Positions 50,333 to 58,572 of a stretch of 64,000 nucleotides of DNA are shown here, in pieces. Source of the stretch: Mycolicibacterium sp. CR10 (GTDB taxonomy: Bacteria > Actinomycetota > Actinomycetes > Mycobacteriales > Mycobacteriaceae); contig NZ_STGE01000039.1 of the NCBI RefSeq assembly GCF_005222675.1, forward strand, positions 57,062 to 121,061, written 5' to 3'. The notes below the pieces were generated by a model. That model worked only from the letters and a program-made list of their open reading frames with translations. It ran no database searches and was not told where the DNA came from. A program made the translations under genes and the position numbers. Every line of letters starts with the position of its first letter. Position 1 is the stretch's first letter.

Positions 50333-51763
50333 GTGAAACGGCTCAACGGAGTGGACGCGATGATGCTGTACAGCGAGACTCCCGAGATCCACATGCACAC
50401 CCTGAAGATCGGGGTGCTCGACGTGTCGAACGTCGAGGGCTACGACTTCGAATTGTTCCGGACGCTCGCCCGGGCGCGGCTGCACGCACTCGCCCCGCTG
50501 CGCTACCAGCTCATCGACATCCCGTGGAAGTTCCACCACCCGATGTGGGTGCAGAACGACGAGATCGACCTCGACTATCACCTCCGCAGAGCGCAGGTGG
50601 CGGCGCCGGGCGGGCGCCGCGAACTGGACCAGTTGATCGGCCGGATCGCCAGCACGCCGCTGGCTCGCGATCGCCCGCTGTGGGAGATGTACATCGCCGA
50701 AGGTCTGGCGGACAACCGGATCGCGATCATTCACAAGGTCCACCATGTGTTGGCCGACGGCGTCGCCTCCGCCAACCAGCTCGCGATGGCGCTGCAACCG
50801 CAGGAACCGCAAGTGGGCGGGCAACTGGACGCCATGCCGGCCAATGCGAGGACGCCGGGACATCTGCTTATGGCGGCCGGACGCGATCACATTCGGTTGA
50901 TCCGGCGCTTGCCGCGGTTGATGAACGAGACCGTCACCGGGGTGCGGCGGGTCCGTCGGCGGGCGAGCGAACGCGGCCTCAACCCTGACCTGGCGCGCAA
51001 CTTCGCCCCGCCGCCGAGCTTCATCAACCACGTCGTCACGCCTGGGAGGCGCTTCGCAACCGCGCCGTTGGCACTCGCCGACGTCAAGGAGACGGCCAAG
51101 CACCTCGGCGTGACCCTCAACGACATCGTGCTCGCGACGGCGGCCGGGGCGTTGCGCACGCTCCAGCTGCGCTACGACAAGAAGGCCGACTTCCCGTTGA
51201 TCGCCGGCGTCCCGGTCAGCGTCGACACCTCACCACAACGCCTGGTCGGCAACGAATTCACCTACATGACACCGTCGTTGCCCGTTCATATCGATGATCC
51301 GCTCGAGCGGGTCAGGATCACGGCGGTATCGACGGCGATCGCCAAGGAGAACAACCAGCTTCTGGGGCCGACACTGATCCCGTCCTGGCTGTCCTACCTG
51401 CCGCCCGCGACGACACCGCGGATCTTCCGCATGCAGGCAAGGCGCGTCGAATCGGCCACCGTGATGAACCTGACGATCTCCAATGTGCCGGGACCGCGGG
51501 AACGGGGCTTCATCGAAGGCGCCACGGTCGACGAGATCTACTCGGTCGGGCCGATCGTCGCAGGCAGCGGGATGAACATCACGGTGTGGAGCTACGTCGA
51601 CCAACTCTCGATCTCGGTGCTGACGGACGACCGCACGCTTGACGATCCGCACGAAGCGACGGACGCGTTGCTCGAGTCGTTCATCGAGATCCGCCGGGCG
51701 GCGGGTCTGCCCGTTGCGCTTACGCCGGTGAAGACGGCAATGCCGCTCGCCCACGCCACCTAG
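50333..51763 (+). CDS. Wax ester synthase/diacylglycerol acyltransferase (WS/DGAT)
   Basis: Forms wax esters or triacylglycerol from acyl-CoA and an alcohol or diacylglycerol; membrane-associated. GTG 50333 gives KRLNGVDAMMLYSETPEIHM, the usual mycobacterial Tgs start. The active-site HHxxxDG is in HKVHHVLADGVASANQLAMA near residue 141. The C-terminal half has LNDIVLATAAGALRTLQLRY, NLTISNVPGPRERGFIEGA and GPIVAGSGMNITVWSY. It could store excess acyl groups produced from the island pathway. Confidence 0.94.
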   Translation: MKRLNGVDAMMLYSETPEIHMHTLKIGVLDVSNVEGYDFELFRTLARARLHALAPLRYQLIDIPWKFHHPMWVQNDEIDLDYHLRRAQVAAPGGRRELDQLIGRIASTPLARDRPLWEMYIAEGLADNRIAIIHKVHHVLADGVASANQLAMALQPQEPQVGGQLDAMPANARTPGHLLMAAGRDHIRLIRRLPRLMNETVTGVRRVRRRASERGLNPDLARNFAPPPSFINHVVTPGRRFATAPLALADVKETAKHLGVTLNDIVLATAAGALRTLQLRYDKKADFPLIAGVPVSVDTSPQRLVGNEFTYMTPSLPVHIDDPLERVRITAVSTAIAKENNQLLGPTLIPSWLSYLPPATTPRIFRMQARRVESATVMNLTISNVPGPRERGFIEGATVDEIYSVGPIVAGSGMNITVWSYVDQLSISVLTDDRTLDDPHEATDALLESFIEIRRAAGLPVALTPVKTAMPLAHAT

Positions 51764-51853
51764 AACGGCGACGGTAGCGCGGAACCTGTTGGTCGTTGGA
51801 CTGTTTCGAGTCGCCAACCAACCGTTGGGCTGACCGCGACCACAAACGTGTAC

Positions 51854-51881
51854 TTTACAGATCCAACTACAACTGTCACGC
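51854..51881. promoter_or_regulatory. Island motif copy 6
   Basis: TTTACAG-N13-TGTCACGC in the 194-base gap after the wax ester synthase gene, 76 bases before the next gene. Its first half has one substitution. It is the only copy between two same-direction genes. Confidence 0.6.
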
Positions 51882-51957
51882 TGGGAGCACGGCCCGGCTC
51901 CGCGCGCGTCCCCGCGCAGTGTGGCGATTGGGCGCAGATGTCCCGAGGAGGCAGACG

Positions 51958-52563
51958 GTGACCGCTCGGATGTTCGAGGTGGACGACCTCGCACCGATCG
52001 AACGCAGAGGCTCAGGGGTGCGCGCCTCGGGCGACCCGTTGCTCACCTACGACGTGACGGTGTTCGCGGGCGACCTCGAGCGCGCCGTCGGCGCGGCAGG
52101 CGGTTGGCTCTGTGACCGGGTCCGGGCGGGCTGGCGCGTCACGGTGGTGGTGCCTCCGGGCAGCGACGTACGCGCGCTGACGATTCTCGGAGTGGGCGCG
52201 GCGACATGGGAATCCGGTGTGGAGACGCTGCGGCGACTGCGGCCCGCCGCGCTGGCGGTGGACGCCTGCGTCCTGCGGGACGATGAGCGGTTGCGTCGCG
52301 AGGTGTTGCGCATCGTCGACGACGGACGTGTCGAAGTGACCGTGTGGGGCGAATCGAGTCTGTTCGCGGCCGACCGCCGATTCAGCCGGGTATGTCACCG
52401 GCTCAGCGCGGCGGCGCGGGTTTTCAAGGCCCGGGCGCTTCCGCCGTCCTCGGCGGTGGAAGGTGCCCACCGCGGCATCGAGGAGTTCGTCAGCTCGGCG
52501 CGGTGGTATTCCCCGGAAGGTGGGGACCTCGTCCCGGTCCGGCCGATCAGCGATGCGGAATAG
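51958..52563 (+). CDS. Unknown protein, tandem paralogue 1
   Basis: A 201-residue protein, GTG 51958. It shares with the next gene the order GWLCDRVRAGWRVTVVVPPG, RALTILGVGAATWE, LRPAALAVDACVLRDD, VEVTVWGESS and HRLSAAARVFKARAL. A Rossmann-like alpha/beta fold is plausible. There is no signal peptide or catalytic motif. I do not recognise the family. It follows motif copy 6 and may be part of the island regulon. Confidence 0.6.
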   Translation: MTARMFEVDDLAPIERRGSGVRASGDPLLTYDVTVFAGDLERAVGAAGGWLCDRVRAGWRVTVVVPPGSDVRALTILGVGAATWESGVETLRRLRPAALAVDACVLRDDERLRREVLRIVDDGRVEVTVWGESSLFAADRRFSRVCHRLSAAARVFKARALPPSSAVEGAHRGIEEFVSSARWYSPEGGDLVPVRPISDAE

Positions 52564-52570
52564 GGGCGGC

Positions 52571-53164
<594 letters not shown>

Positions 53165-53174
53165 ACCCGAGGGC

Positions 53175-53429
53175 CTACCTGGTCGTGCTGTTCCGGCCGA
53201 CGTACCAGCTGCGCGCGACCACGCCCAGGACGAACGCCGCGAACCCGATGAGGAACCAGTCCTCCACGCGTCCCTGATGATTACCGTGCATCATCATCAG
53301 CAGGAAGAAGGCGACCACAAGGCCGCCGATCTGCTTGAGACGGGGATTCTCCTTGGACCAGCCCCACTCGGCGGACGGCACTTCTTCGACGTCGACGCCG
53401 GTGTGACGCTCCACCTCGGTGCTTGCCAC
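53175..53429 (-). CDS. DUF2631 small membrane protein
   Basis: An 84-residue protein starting at GTG 53429 after GAGGAG. ASTEVERHTGVDVEEVPSAE then WGWSKENPR, two membrane helices (IGGLVVAFFLLMMMHG; WFLIGFAAFVLGVVARSWYV) with GNHQGRVED between. This is the mycobacterial DUF2631 pattern (Rv2876-like). In M. tuberculosis that gene lies close to mpt70/mpt83 and rlmN, so this is the right-hand core flank of the island. Confidence 0.82.
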   Translation of the reverse strand: MASTEVERHTGVDVEEVPSAEWGWSKENPRLKQIGGLVVAFFLLMMMHGNHQGRVEDWFLIGFAAFVLGVVARSWYVGRNSTTR

Positions 53430-53540
53430 GGCTGCTCCTCGTGATCGGGCGGCTTGGTTGCCGTCATTCTGACACAGGTCTACTACGGACGACCGTAGAG
53501 CCGCCGGATGCGACACCGAAGCCCAGTAGGCTCGCCGGTC

Positions 53541-54410
53541 ATGGCGGATCAGAGTGCACGCGGCGAGTCCGGGTCTACCGGTGACATCTTCAGGGACAAG
53601 GTCGTCTTCATCACCGGCGCGGCACGCGGTCAGGGAAGGGCGCACGCCGTCCGGTTCGCCGAGGAAGGCGCCGACGTCATCGCCGTCGACCTGTGCGACC
53701 AGCTCGACAGCGTCGCATATCCGATGGCCACCCCGGAGGACCTCGACGAGACCGTGACGCTGGTCGAGAAGACCGGCCGCCGGATCGTGGCCGAGCGGGG
53801 CGACGTCCGCGACCGTGAGCGGCTGGCCGAGGTGGTGGCCCGCGGTGTCGCCGAGTTCGGGCGCCTCGACTTCGTTATCGCCAATGCGGGCATCCTGCCC
53901 GCCGCCGGCGAGCAGGCCCACGACATCACGGCCTTCACCGACGCGATCGGCGTGATGCTCAATGGTGTGTACTTCACCATCGAGGCGGCACTGCCGACCA
54001 TGCTGCGCAACCCGGACGGCGGCGCGATCGTCATCACCAGCTCGGCGGCCGGGTTCAAATCGGTCAGTACCGATCTCGACAGCATGAGCCATGGCGCCGC
54101 GGGCTACACGGCCGCCAAACACGGCGTCGTCGGATTGATGCGCCACTTCGCCACGTCGTTGGCGGAGAAGAACATCCGCGTCAACTCGGTGCACCCCGGC
54201 GGTGTCGCGACGCCGATGGTCCTCAACGAGGCGATGGCGGGTTTCGTCGCCGAACACCCGTCGTTCGGCGAATCGCAGCGCCCGCTGTTGACCGGCCCGA
54301 TGATGGAAGCCGAAGACGTCAGCGAGACCATGCTCTACCTCTGCGGCCCCGCGGGCCGCCATCTCACCGGGGTGGCCCTGCCGCTGGACGCGGGACTCAC
54401 GCTGAAGTAG
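53541..54410 (+). CDS. Mycofactocin-type SDR oxidoreductase
   Basis: A 289-residue SDR. FITGAARGQGRAHAVRFAEE, then the extra segment DLCDQLDSVAYPMATPEDLD and ETVTLVEKTGRR, which is the insertion that marks mycofactocin-dependent SDRs. FVIANAGILPAA, catalytic Ser in ITSSAAG, YTAAKHGVVGLMR and NSVHPGGVATPM follow. Such enzymes keep their NAD bound and pass electrons to mycofactocin; alcohol substrate unknown. ATG 53541. Convergent with the photolyase, 6 bases apart. Confidence 0.88.
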   Translation: MADQSARGESGSTGDIFRDKVVFITGAARGQGRAHAVRFAEEGADVIAVDLCDQLDSVAYPMATPEDLDETVTLVEKTGRRIVAERGDVRDRERLAEVVARGVAEFGRLDFVIANAGILPAAGEQAHDITAFTDAIGVMLNGVYFTIEAALPTMLRNPDGGAIVITSSAAGFKSVSTDLDSMSHGAAGYTAAKHGVVGLMRHFATSLAEKNIRVNSVHPGGVATPMVLNEAMAGFVAEHPSFGESQRPLLTGPMMEAEDVSETMLYLCGPAGRHLTGVALPLDAGLTLK

Positions 54411-54416
54411 CGGCGG

Positions 54417-55775
54417 CTACTTCAGCGCACTGTAGCGGCGTAGCGCCTCCGCCCGCTCCTGGGCGTGGTCGACGATCGGTTCCGGATAGTCGGCGGGCCG
54501 CTCGCCGTTCAGCTTGTGCACGTCGCCCCCGGACTTCAGGCCCGCCAGTTCAGGAACCCAGCGCCGCACGTAGTCACCCGACGGGTCGAACTTGGCACCC
54601 TGGGTCGTCGGGTTGAACACCCGGAAGTACGGCGCGGCGTCGGTGCCGCAGCCGGCGGCCCACTGCCAGCCGTGCTGGTTGCTGGCCATGTCACCGTCGA
54701 CCAGCTGCTCGAGGAACCAGCGCGCACCCCACTGCCACGGCAGGTGCAGATCCTTGACGAGGAACGACGCCACGATCATGCGTACCCGGTTGTGCATGAA
54801 CCCGGTCTCGGCCAGCTGGCGCATCCCCGCGTCGACGATCGGGAAGCCCGTCCGGCCCGCCTTCCACGCCTCGAACGACTGCTCGGCGTCGCGACCCTCG
54901 TCGACCTCGATGTTGTCGAACGTCTTGTTCCAGTTCCACCACACGCTGTCCGGCCACTCGTGCAGCACCGTGGCGTAGAAGTCGCGAAACGCCAACTCCC
55001 GCAGGTAGGCCTGTGCCCCCTTGCCGCCTCCCAGGTCCGCGGCCAGGGTGCGTGGGTGAATGGTGCCGAACTTCAGGTGCGCCGACATCCGGCTGATCCC
55101 GTCACGGTCGGGGCGGTTGCGATCGTCGGCGTAGTCCGCCAGTCCGGTGCGAATGAACCGCTTCCACTGCTTCCTGGCGGCGTCCTCGCCGGCGGGAAGT
55201 TCGAGGTCGACACCCGCGTCGGGGATATCGACGACACCGGGACGCCCAGCCACATCGGCCGGGTCGATCCAGCGTGCCGAGTTCTTTCCCGAATCGGCCG
55301 GGCCACGCCAGCCGTGCTTGCGCCAGGCGTCGAAGTACGGGGTGAACACCTTGTATGGGGTGCCGTCGCCCTTGCTGACCCGGCCGGGCGATACCAGGTA
55401 CGGCGAGCCGGTCGCGACGAGTTCGATGCCGTCGCCGAGTGCGGCGCGGACCTGTTCGTCGCGCCGTGACCCGAAGGGCGAGAAATCCTGCGACACATGC
55501 ACCGACGTGGCGCCCACCGCCTTGGCCAGCGCCGGTATTCGGGTCCTGGGGTCACCGCGGGTGACCAGCAGCCGTCCGCCGAGGCCGTCGCGGAGCTCAC
55601 GCAGCGCGTCGTAGAGGTACTGCAACCTCCGCGGGCCCGCCGAGGCCTTCAGCCTGGGATCGAGGACGTAACACGCGAGGACCTCGGTGTCGGCACCGTC
55701 GCTTTCCGCGGCGGCCAGAAGGGCGGGCAGATCGGACAGGCGCAGATCGCGACGAAACCACAACACAGCGGGCAT
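54417..55775 (-). CDS. phr: Deoxyribodipyrimidine photolyase
   Basis: Blue-light repair of cyclobutane pyrimidine dimers. 452 residues from ATG 55775: MPAVLWFRRDLRLSDLPALL (antenna-domain start), QDFSPFGSRRDEQVRAAL, the FAD domain with RMSAHLKFGTIHPRTL, AYLRELAFRDFYATVLHEWP, DAGMRQLAETGFMHNRVRM, DLHLPWQWGARWFLEQLVDG and GWQWAAGCGTDAAPYFRVFNP followed by TTQ. Trp residues for electron transfer and dimer binding are retained, so it looks functional. Confidence 0.96.
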   Translation of the reverse strand: MPAVLWFRRDLRLSDLPALLAAAESDGADTEVLACYVLDPRLKASAGPRRLQYLYDALRELRDGLGGRLLVTRGDPRTRIPALAKAVGATSVHVSQDFSPFGSRRDEQVRAALGDGIELVATGSPYLVSPGRVSKGDGTPYKVFTPYFDAWRKHGWRGPADSGKNSARWIDPADVAGRPGVVDIPDAGVDLELPAGEDAARKQWKRFIRTGLADYADDRNRPDRDGISRMSAHLKFGTIHPRTLAADLGGGKGAQAYLRELAFRDFYATVLHEWPDSVWWNWNKTFDNIEVDEGRDAEQSFEAWKAGRTGFPIVDAGMRQLAETGFMHNRVRMIVASFLVKDLHLPWQWGARWFLEQLVDGDMASNQHGWQWAAGCGTDAAPYFRVFNPTTQGAKFDPSGDYVRRWVPELAGLKSGGDVHKLNGERPADYPEPIVDHAQERAEALRRYSALK

Positions 55776-55898
55776 GGCATTGATGCTGCCCGCAATCTCG
55801 GATAAAGAAACAGGGTTAGGCATCATCGCCAAGGTCAGGCGCTGAGTCGACGAACCCGTCGGCCGACGGGTTTCGGTCTGTCCTGCCAGAATGCCCTC

Positions 55899-56819
55899 AT
55901 GACCACCGGGCCGGCCAACGACTATCCGCGGGACATGGTCGGCTATGGCCCGCACCCGCCGGATCCGCACTGGCCGGGCGAGGCCAAGATCGCGGTGCAG
56001 TTCGTTCTCAACTATGAAGAGGGCGCCGAGAGCAGCGTTCTGCACGGAGACGCGGGTTCGGAGAGCTTCCTCTCCGAAATCGTTGCCGCCCAATCATTCC
56101 CGAACCGGCACATGAGCATGGAATCGCTCTACGAATACGGCTCGCGGGCCGGGTTATGGCGGGTCTTGCGGGCATTCGATCGGCGCGGGCTGCCGCTGAC
56201 AGTCTTCGGCGTCGCGATGGCGCTGGCGCGAAACCCGGAGGCGGTAGCGGCGTTTCTGGGCCGCGGGGACGAGATCGCCTGCCACGGACTCCGCTGGATC
56301 AGCTATCAGCTCGTCGAACCCGAGGTGGAGCGCGCGCACCTCGCCGAAGCGGTCGAGTCGATGACCACGCTCACCGGGTCGGCGCCGCTGGGCTGGTACA
56401 CCGGGCGCGACTCCCCGCAGACCCGACAGCTCCTCGTGGAACACGGCGGCTTCCTCTACGACTCGGACTCCTACGCTGACGATCTGCCGTACTGGACGCG
56501 GGTCGCCGGAACCGATCACCTGGTGGTGCCCTACACGTTGGACACCAACGACATGCGGTTCGCGATCGCGGGCGGATTTCCCAGTGGCGAGGAGTTCTTC
56601 ACCCACCTGCGCGACGCCTTCGACGTGCTGTACGCCGAAGGTGCGGCGGGCTCTCCGAAGATGCTGTCGGTCGGCCTGCACTGCCGGCTGGCGGGTCGCC
56701 CCGGCCGCACCGCGGCGCTGGAACGCTTCCTCGACCATGTGCAGTCGCACGACGACGTGTGGATCACCCGCCGTGTCGACATCGCCCGTCACTGGATCGA
56801 ACGTTTTCCTGCGCCGTGA
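55899..56819 (+). CDS. puuE: PuuE-type allantoinase (polysaccharide-deacetylase fold)
   Basis: A 306-residue metal-independent allantoinase-like protein. DMVGYGPHPPDPHWPGEAKI, VQFVLNYEEGAESSVLHGD, YEYGSRAGLWRVLRAFDRRG, GDEIACHGLRWISYQLVEPE, GWYTGRDSPQTRQLLVEHGG, FLYDSDSYADDLPYW and MLSVGLHCRLAGRPGR. These blocks are those of PuuE, which opens allantoin to allantoate in urate degradation. Other purine genes are not in the window. It is followed by a strong hairpin. Confidence 0.9.
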   Translation: MTTGPANDYPRDMVGYGPHPPDPHWPGEAKIAVQFVLNYEEGAESSVLHGDAGSESFLSEIVAAQSFPNRHMSMESLYEYGSRAGLWRVLRAFDRRGLPLTVFGVAMALARNPEAVAAFLGRGDEIACHGLRWISYQLVEPEVERAHLAEAVESMTTLTGSAPLGWYTGRDSPQTRQLLVEHGGFLYDSDSYADDLPYWTRVAGTDHLVVPYTLDTNDMRFAIAGGFPSGEEFFTHLRDAFDVLYAEGAAGSPKMLSVGLHCRLAGRPGRTAALERFLDHVQSHDDVWITRRVDIARHWIERFPAP

Positions 56820-56836
56820 ACTCGTGACCCGACGAA

Positions 56837-56873
56837 GATCCCCCGCACGGCCGGGGTAGGGGTGCGGGGGATC
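56837..56873. terminator. Bidirectional hairpin terminator
   Basis: GATCCCCCGCAC (56837-56848) pairs perfectly with GTGCGGGGGATC (56862-56873), loop 13 bases. It lies between the convergent puuE and fasciclin genes. Confidence 0.8.
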
Positions 56874-56892
56874 CTCTGTCTTCGGTGCGGTG

Positions 56893-57474
56893 TCAGGCCG
56901 GAGGCATCAGCACCGTGTCGATCAGATACACCGTCGCGTTGGCGGTCTGCACTCCGCCGCAGACCACGGACGCGTTGTTGACCATCAGATGATCAGGGGC
57001 GCCGGTGACGGTGACGTCAGCCCCCTGCACGGTCTTGTGCGTTCCGACCACCTGCGACGGGGCGGCCTGACCCGGGACCACGTGGTAGGTGAGGATGCTG
57101 GTCAGCAGTGGGGCATCGGTCTTGAGCTTCTCGATGGTCGCCGGGTCGATCTTGGCGAACGCCGCGTCGGTCGGCGCGAACACGGTGAACTGGCCACCGT
57201 TGAGGGTGTCAACGAGGTTCACCTGGGGATTGAGTTGTCCTGAAACCGCTTTGGTGAGCGTGGTGAGCAGCGGGTTGTTCGATGCCGCAACCGCAACCGG
57301 CGCCATCGACATACCCTGCACCGACCCCGGCCCCTCAGGAACCTGCTCGGCATAGGCGGTGCATCCTGCGCCGACGAGTTCGGCGTTGGCCGTCGTCGCC
57401 GTTCCCAGTGACAAGCCGATCGTGGCCGCCACTGCGAAACCCGCTCCCGCCAATGCTTTTCCGTTGATCGTCAT
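56893..57474 (-). CDS. Secreted fasciclin-domain protein (MPT70-like)
   Basis: A 193-residue exported protein. Signal peptide MTINGKALAGAGFAVAATIG then LSLGTATTANA with cleavage after ANA. One FAS1 domain: NPLLTTLTKAVSGQLNPQVN, LVDTLNGGQFTVFAPTDAAF, LLTSILTYHVVPGQAA, VCGGVQTANATVYLIDTVLM. Two Cys (GAGCTAYAEQVP and VVCGG) can form the MPT70 disulfide. Cell-surface adhesion or matrix role. A SigK-like promoter lies 63 bases upstream. Confidence 0.92.
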   Translation of the reverse strand: MTINGKALAGAGFAVAATIGLSLGTATTANAELVGAGCTAYAEQVPEGPGSVQGMSMAPVAVAASNNPLLTTLTKAVSGQLNPQVNLVDTLNGGQFTVFAPTDAAFAKIDPATIEKLKTDAPLLTSILTYHVVPGQAAPSQVVGTHKTVQGADVTVTGAPDHLMVNNASVVCGGVQTANATVYLIDTVLMPPA

Positions 57475-57536
57475 AATTCAGAACTCCCTTTCAGCTCAGC
57501 GCCGCCCGTCGCGGTCACCGTGTGCTCACAACCGTT

Positions 57537-57563
57537 ATTCGGAGCCGGCTGCGGTCCGGATGG
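57537..57563 (-). promoter_or_regulatory. SigK-like promoter of the MPT70-like gene
   Basis: On the minus strand CCATCC (57563-57558), 15 bases, CCGAAT (57542-57537). These hexamers are those known for SigK promoters of mpt70/mpt83 in M. tuberculosis. The same layout stands before the second fasciclin gene. Confidence 0.65.
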
Positions 57564-57648
57564 GTTGCCGCAGAGAATTTCTCGGTCGACACGCGGCGAT
57601 TGGTCGCTACCGGCAAGGCAATTGGATTTGATCCTGGTCGCAGAACGC

Positions 57649-57685
57649 AGAGACCCCCGCCGCGGAAACCGCGACGGGGGGCTCT
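57649..57685 (-). terminator. Hairpin terminator after the MPT83-like gene
   Basis: Arms 57649-57665 and 57669-57685 pair over 17 bases with about two mismatches around a 3-base AAA/TTT loop. It follows the MPT83-like stop (57703, leftward) by about 18 bases. Confidence 0.75.
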
Positions 57686-57702
57686 GGGTCAGTCGTACGA
57701 CG

Positions 57703-58386
57703 TCAGGCGGCCGGGGGCATCAGCACGGTGTCGATCATGTACACCGTCGCATTGGCGGTCTGCACGCCGCCGCACACGAGTCCGGCGTCGTTGACCTTGA
57801 GGTCGTTACCTTCGCCGGTGACGGTGACGGTCGCGCCCTGCACCGTCGCGTGGTCGCCCGCGACCTGCGCCGGGGCGGCCTGACCGGGGACCACGTGGTA
57901 GGTCAGGATGCTGGTCAGCAGGTCCGAGTCGGTCTTGAGCGTCTCGATGGTGGCGGGGTCGATCTTGGCGAACGCATCGTCGGTCGGGGCGAAGACGGTG
58001 AATTCCCCGCCGTTGAGCGTGTCCACCAGGTTGACGTTCGGGTTCAGCTGGCCGGAGAGCGCCTGGGTGAGCGTCTTGAGCATCGGGTTGTTCGATGCGG
58101 CCACGGTCACCGGATCAACCGCCATGCCGGACACCGAACCCGGCCCGGAAGGCACCTGCTCGGCGTACGCGGCGCAGCCCGTGCCGATGAGGTTGGCAGC
58201 CGGGTCGGCCGCCGCGCTGGTTGTGGGTGCTGCCGAGCTGGTCGCGGAGTCCACAGCCGACTCGGCGGCGCTGGTCGCCGAGGAGGCGTTGCTTCCGGCC
58301 TCCTCGCTGGAACATGCAGCCGCTCCGAAGATTGCCACCGCGGCAATACCTGCAACTGCCGCTGACTTCCGGTGAAATGCCTTCAT
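57703..58386 (-). CDS. Fasciclin-domain lipoprotein (MPT83-like)
   Basis: A 227-residue surface lipoprotein. MKAFHRKSAAVAGIAAVAIF then GAAAC lipobox (Cys 25), a 40-residue Ser/Ala/Thr linker that may be glycosylated, and a FAS1 domain nearly identical to the neighbouring MPT70-like one (NPMLKTLTQALSGQLNPNVN; LLTSILTYHVVPGQAAPAQV). The pair is a tandem duplication with one secreted and one lipid-anchored form, as in the tuberculosis complex. It has its own SigK-like promoter. Confidence 0.93.
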   Translation of the reverse strand: MKAFHRKSAAVAGIAAVAIFGAAACSSEEAGSNASSATSAAESAVDSATSSAAPTTSAAADPAANLIGTGCAAYAEQVPSGPGSVSGMAVDPVTVAASNNPMLKTLTQALSGQLNPNVNLVDTLNGGEFTVFAPTDDAFAKIDPATIETLKTDSDLLTSILTYHVVPGQAAPAQVAGDHATVQGATVTVTGEGNDLKVNDAGLVCGGVQTANATVYMIDTVLMPPAA

Positions 58387-58443
58387 TTTCTCCCTATTCC
58401 TTCATGAGCGGACACCGTTGCCCGCCCTGAGCTGACACAGGTG

Positions 58444-58470
58444 ATTCCCAGCCGCGGCGGCCGCGGATGG
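58444..58470 (-). promoter_or_regulatory. SigK-like promoter of the MPT83-like gene
   Basis: On the minus strand CCATCC (58470-58465), 15 bases, GGGAAT (58449-58444). Spacer length equals that of the MPT70-like promoter; the -10 has GG for CC. It is 58 bases from the start codon. Confidence 0.55.
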
Positions 58471-58484
58471 GTTTTGCGGAGGGC

Positions 58485-58506
58485 GCGTAATATTTGCGTA
58501 ATATTT
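58485..58506. repeat. Tandem 11-bp AT-rich repeat upstream of dxr
   Basis: GCGTAATATTT occurs twice in direct tandem (58485-58495, 58496-58506), about 67 bases before the dxr start. TAATAT could serve as a -10 element; two copies may give two start sites or a regulator site. Confidence 0.5.
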
Positions 58507-58572
58507 CGCGCGTCGTCGCGCAGAGCGGCGTGCGGGCCGCGGAGTGGCTGCCGTGCAGGGCACAATGAACCG

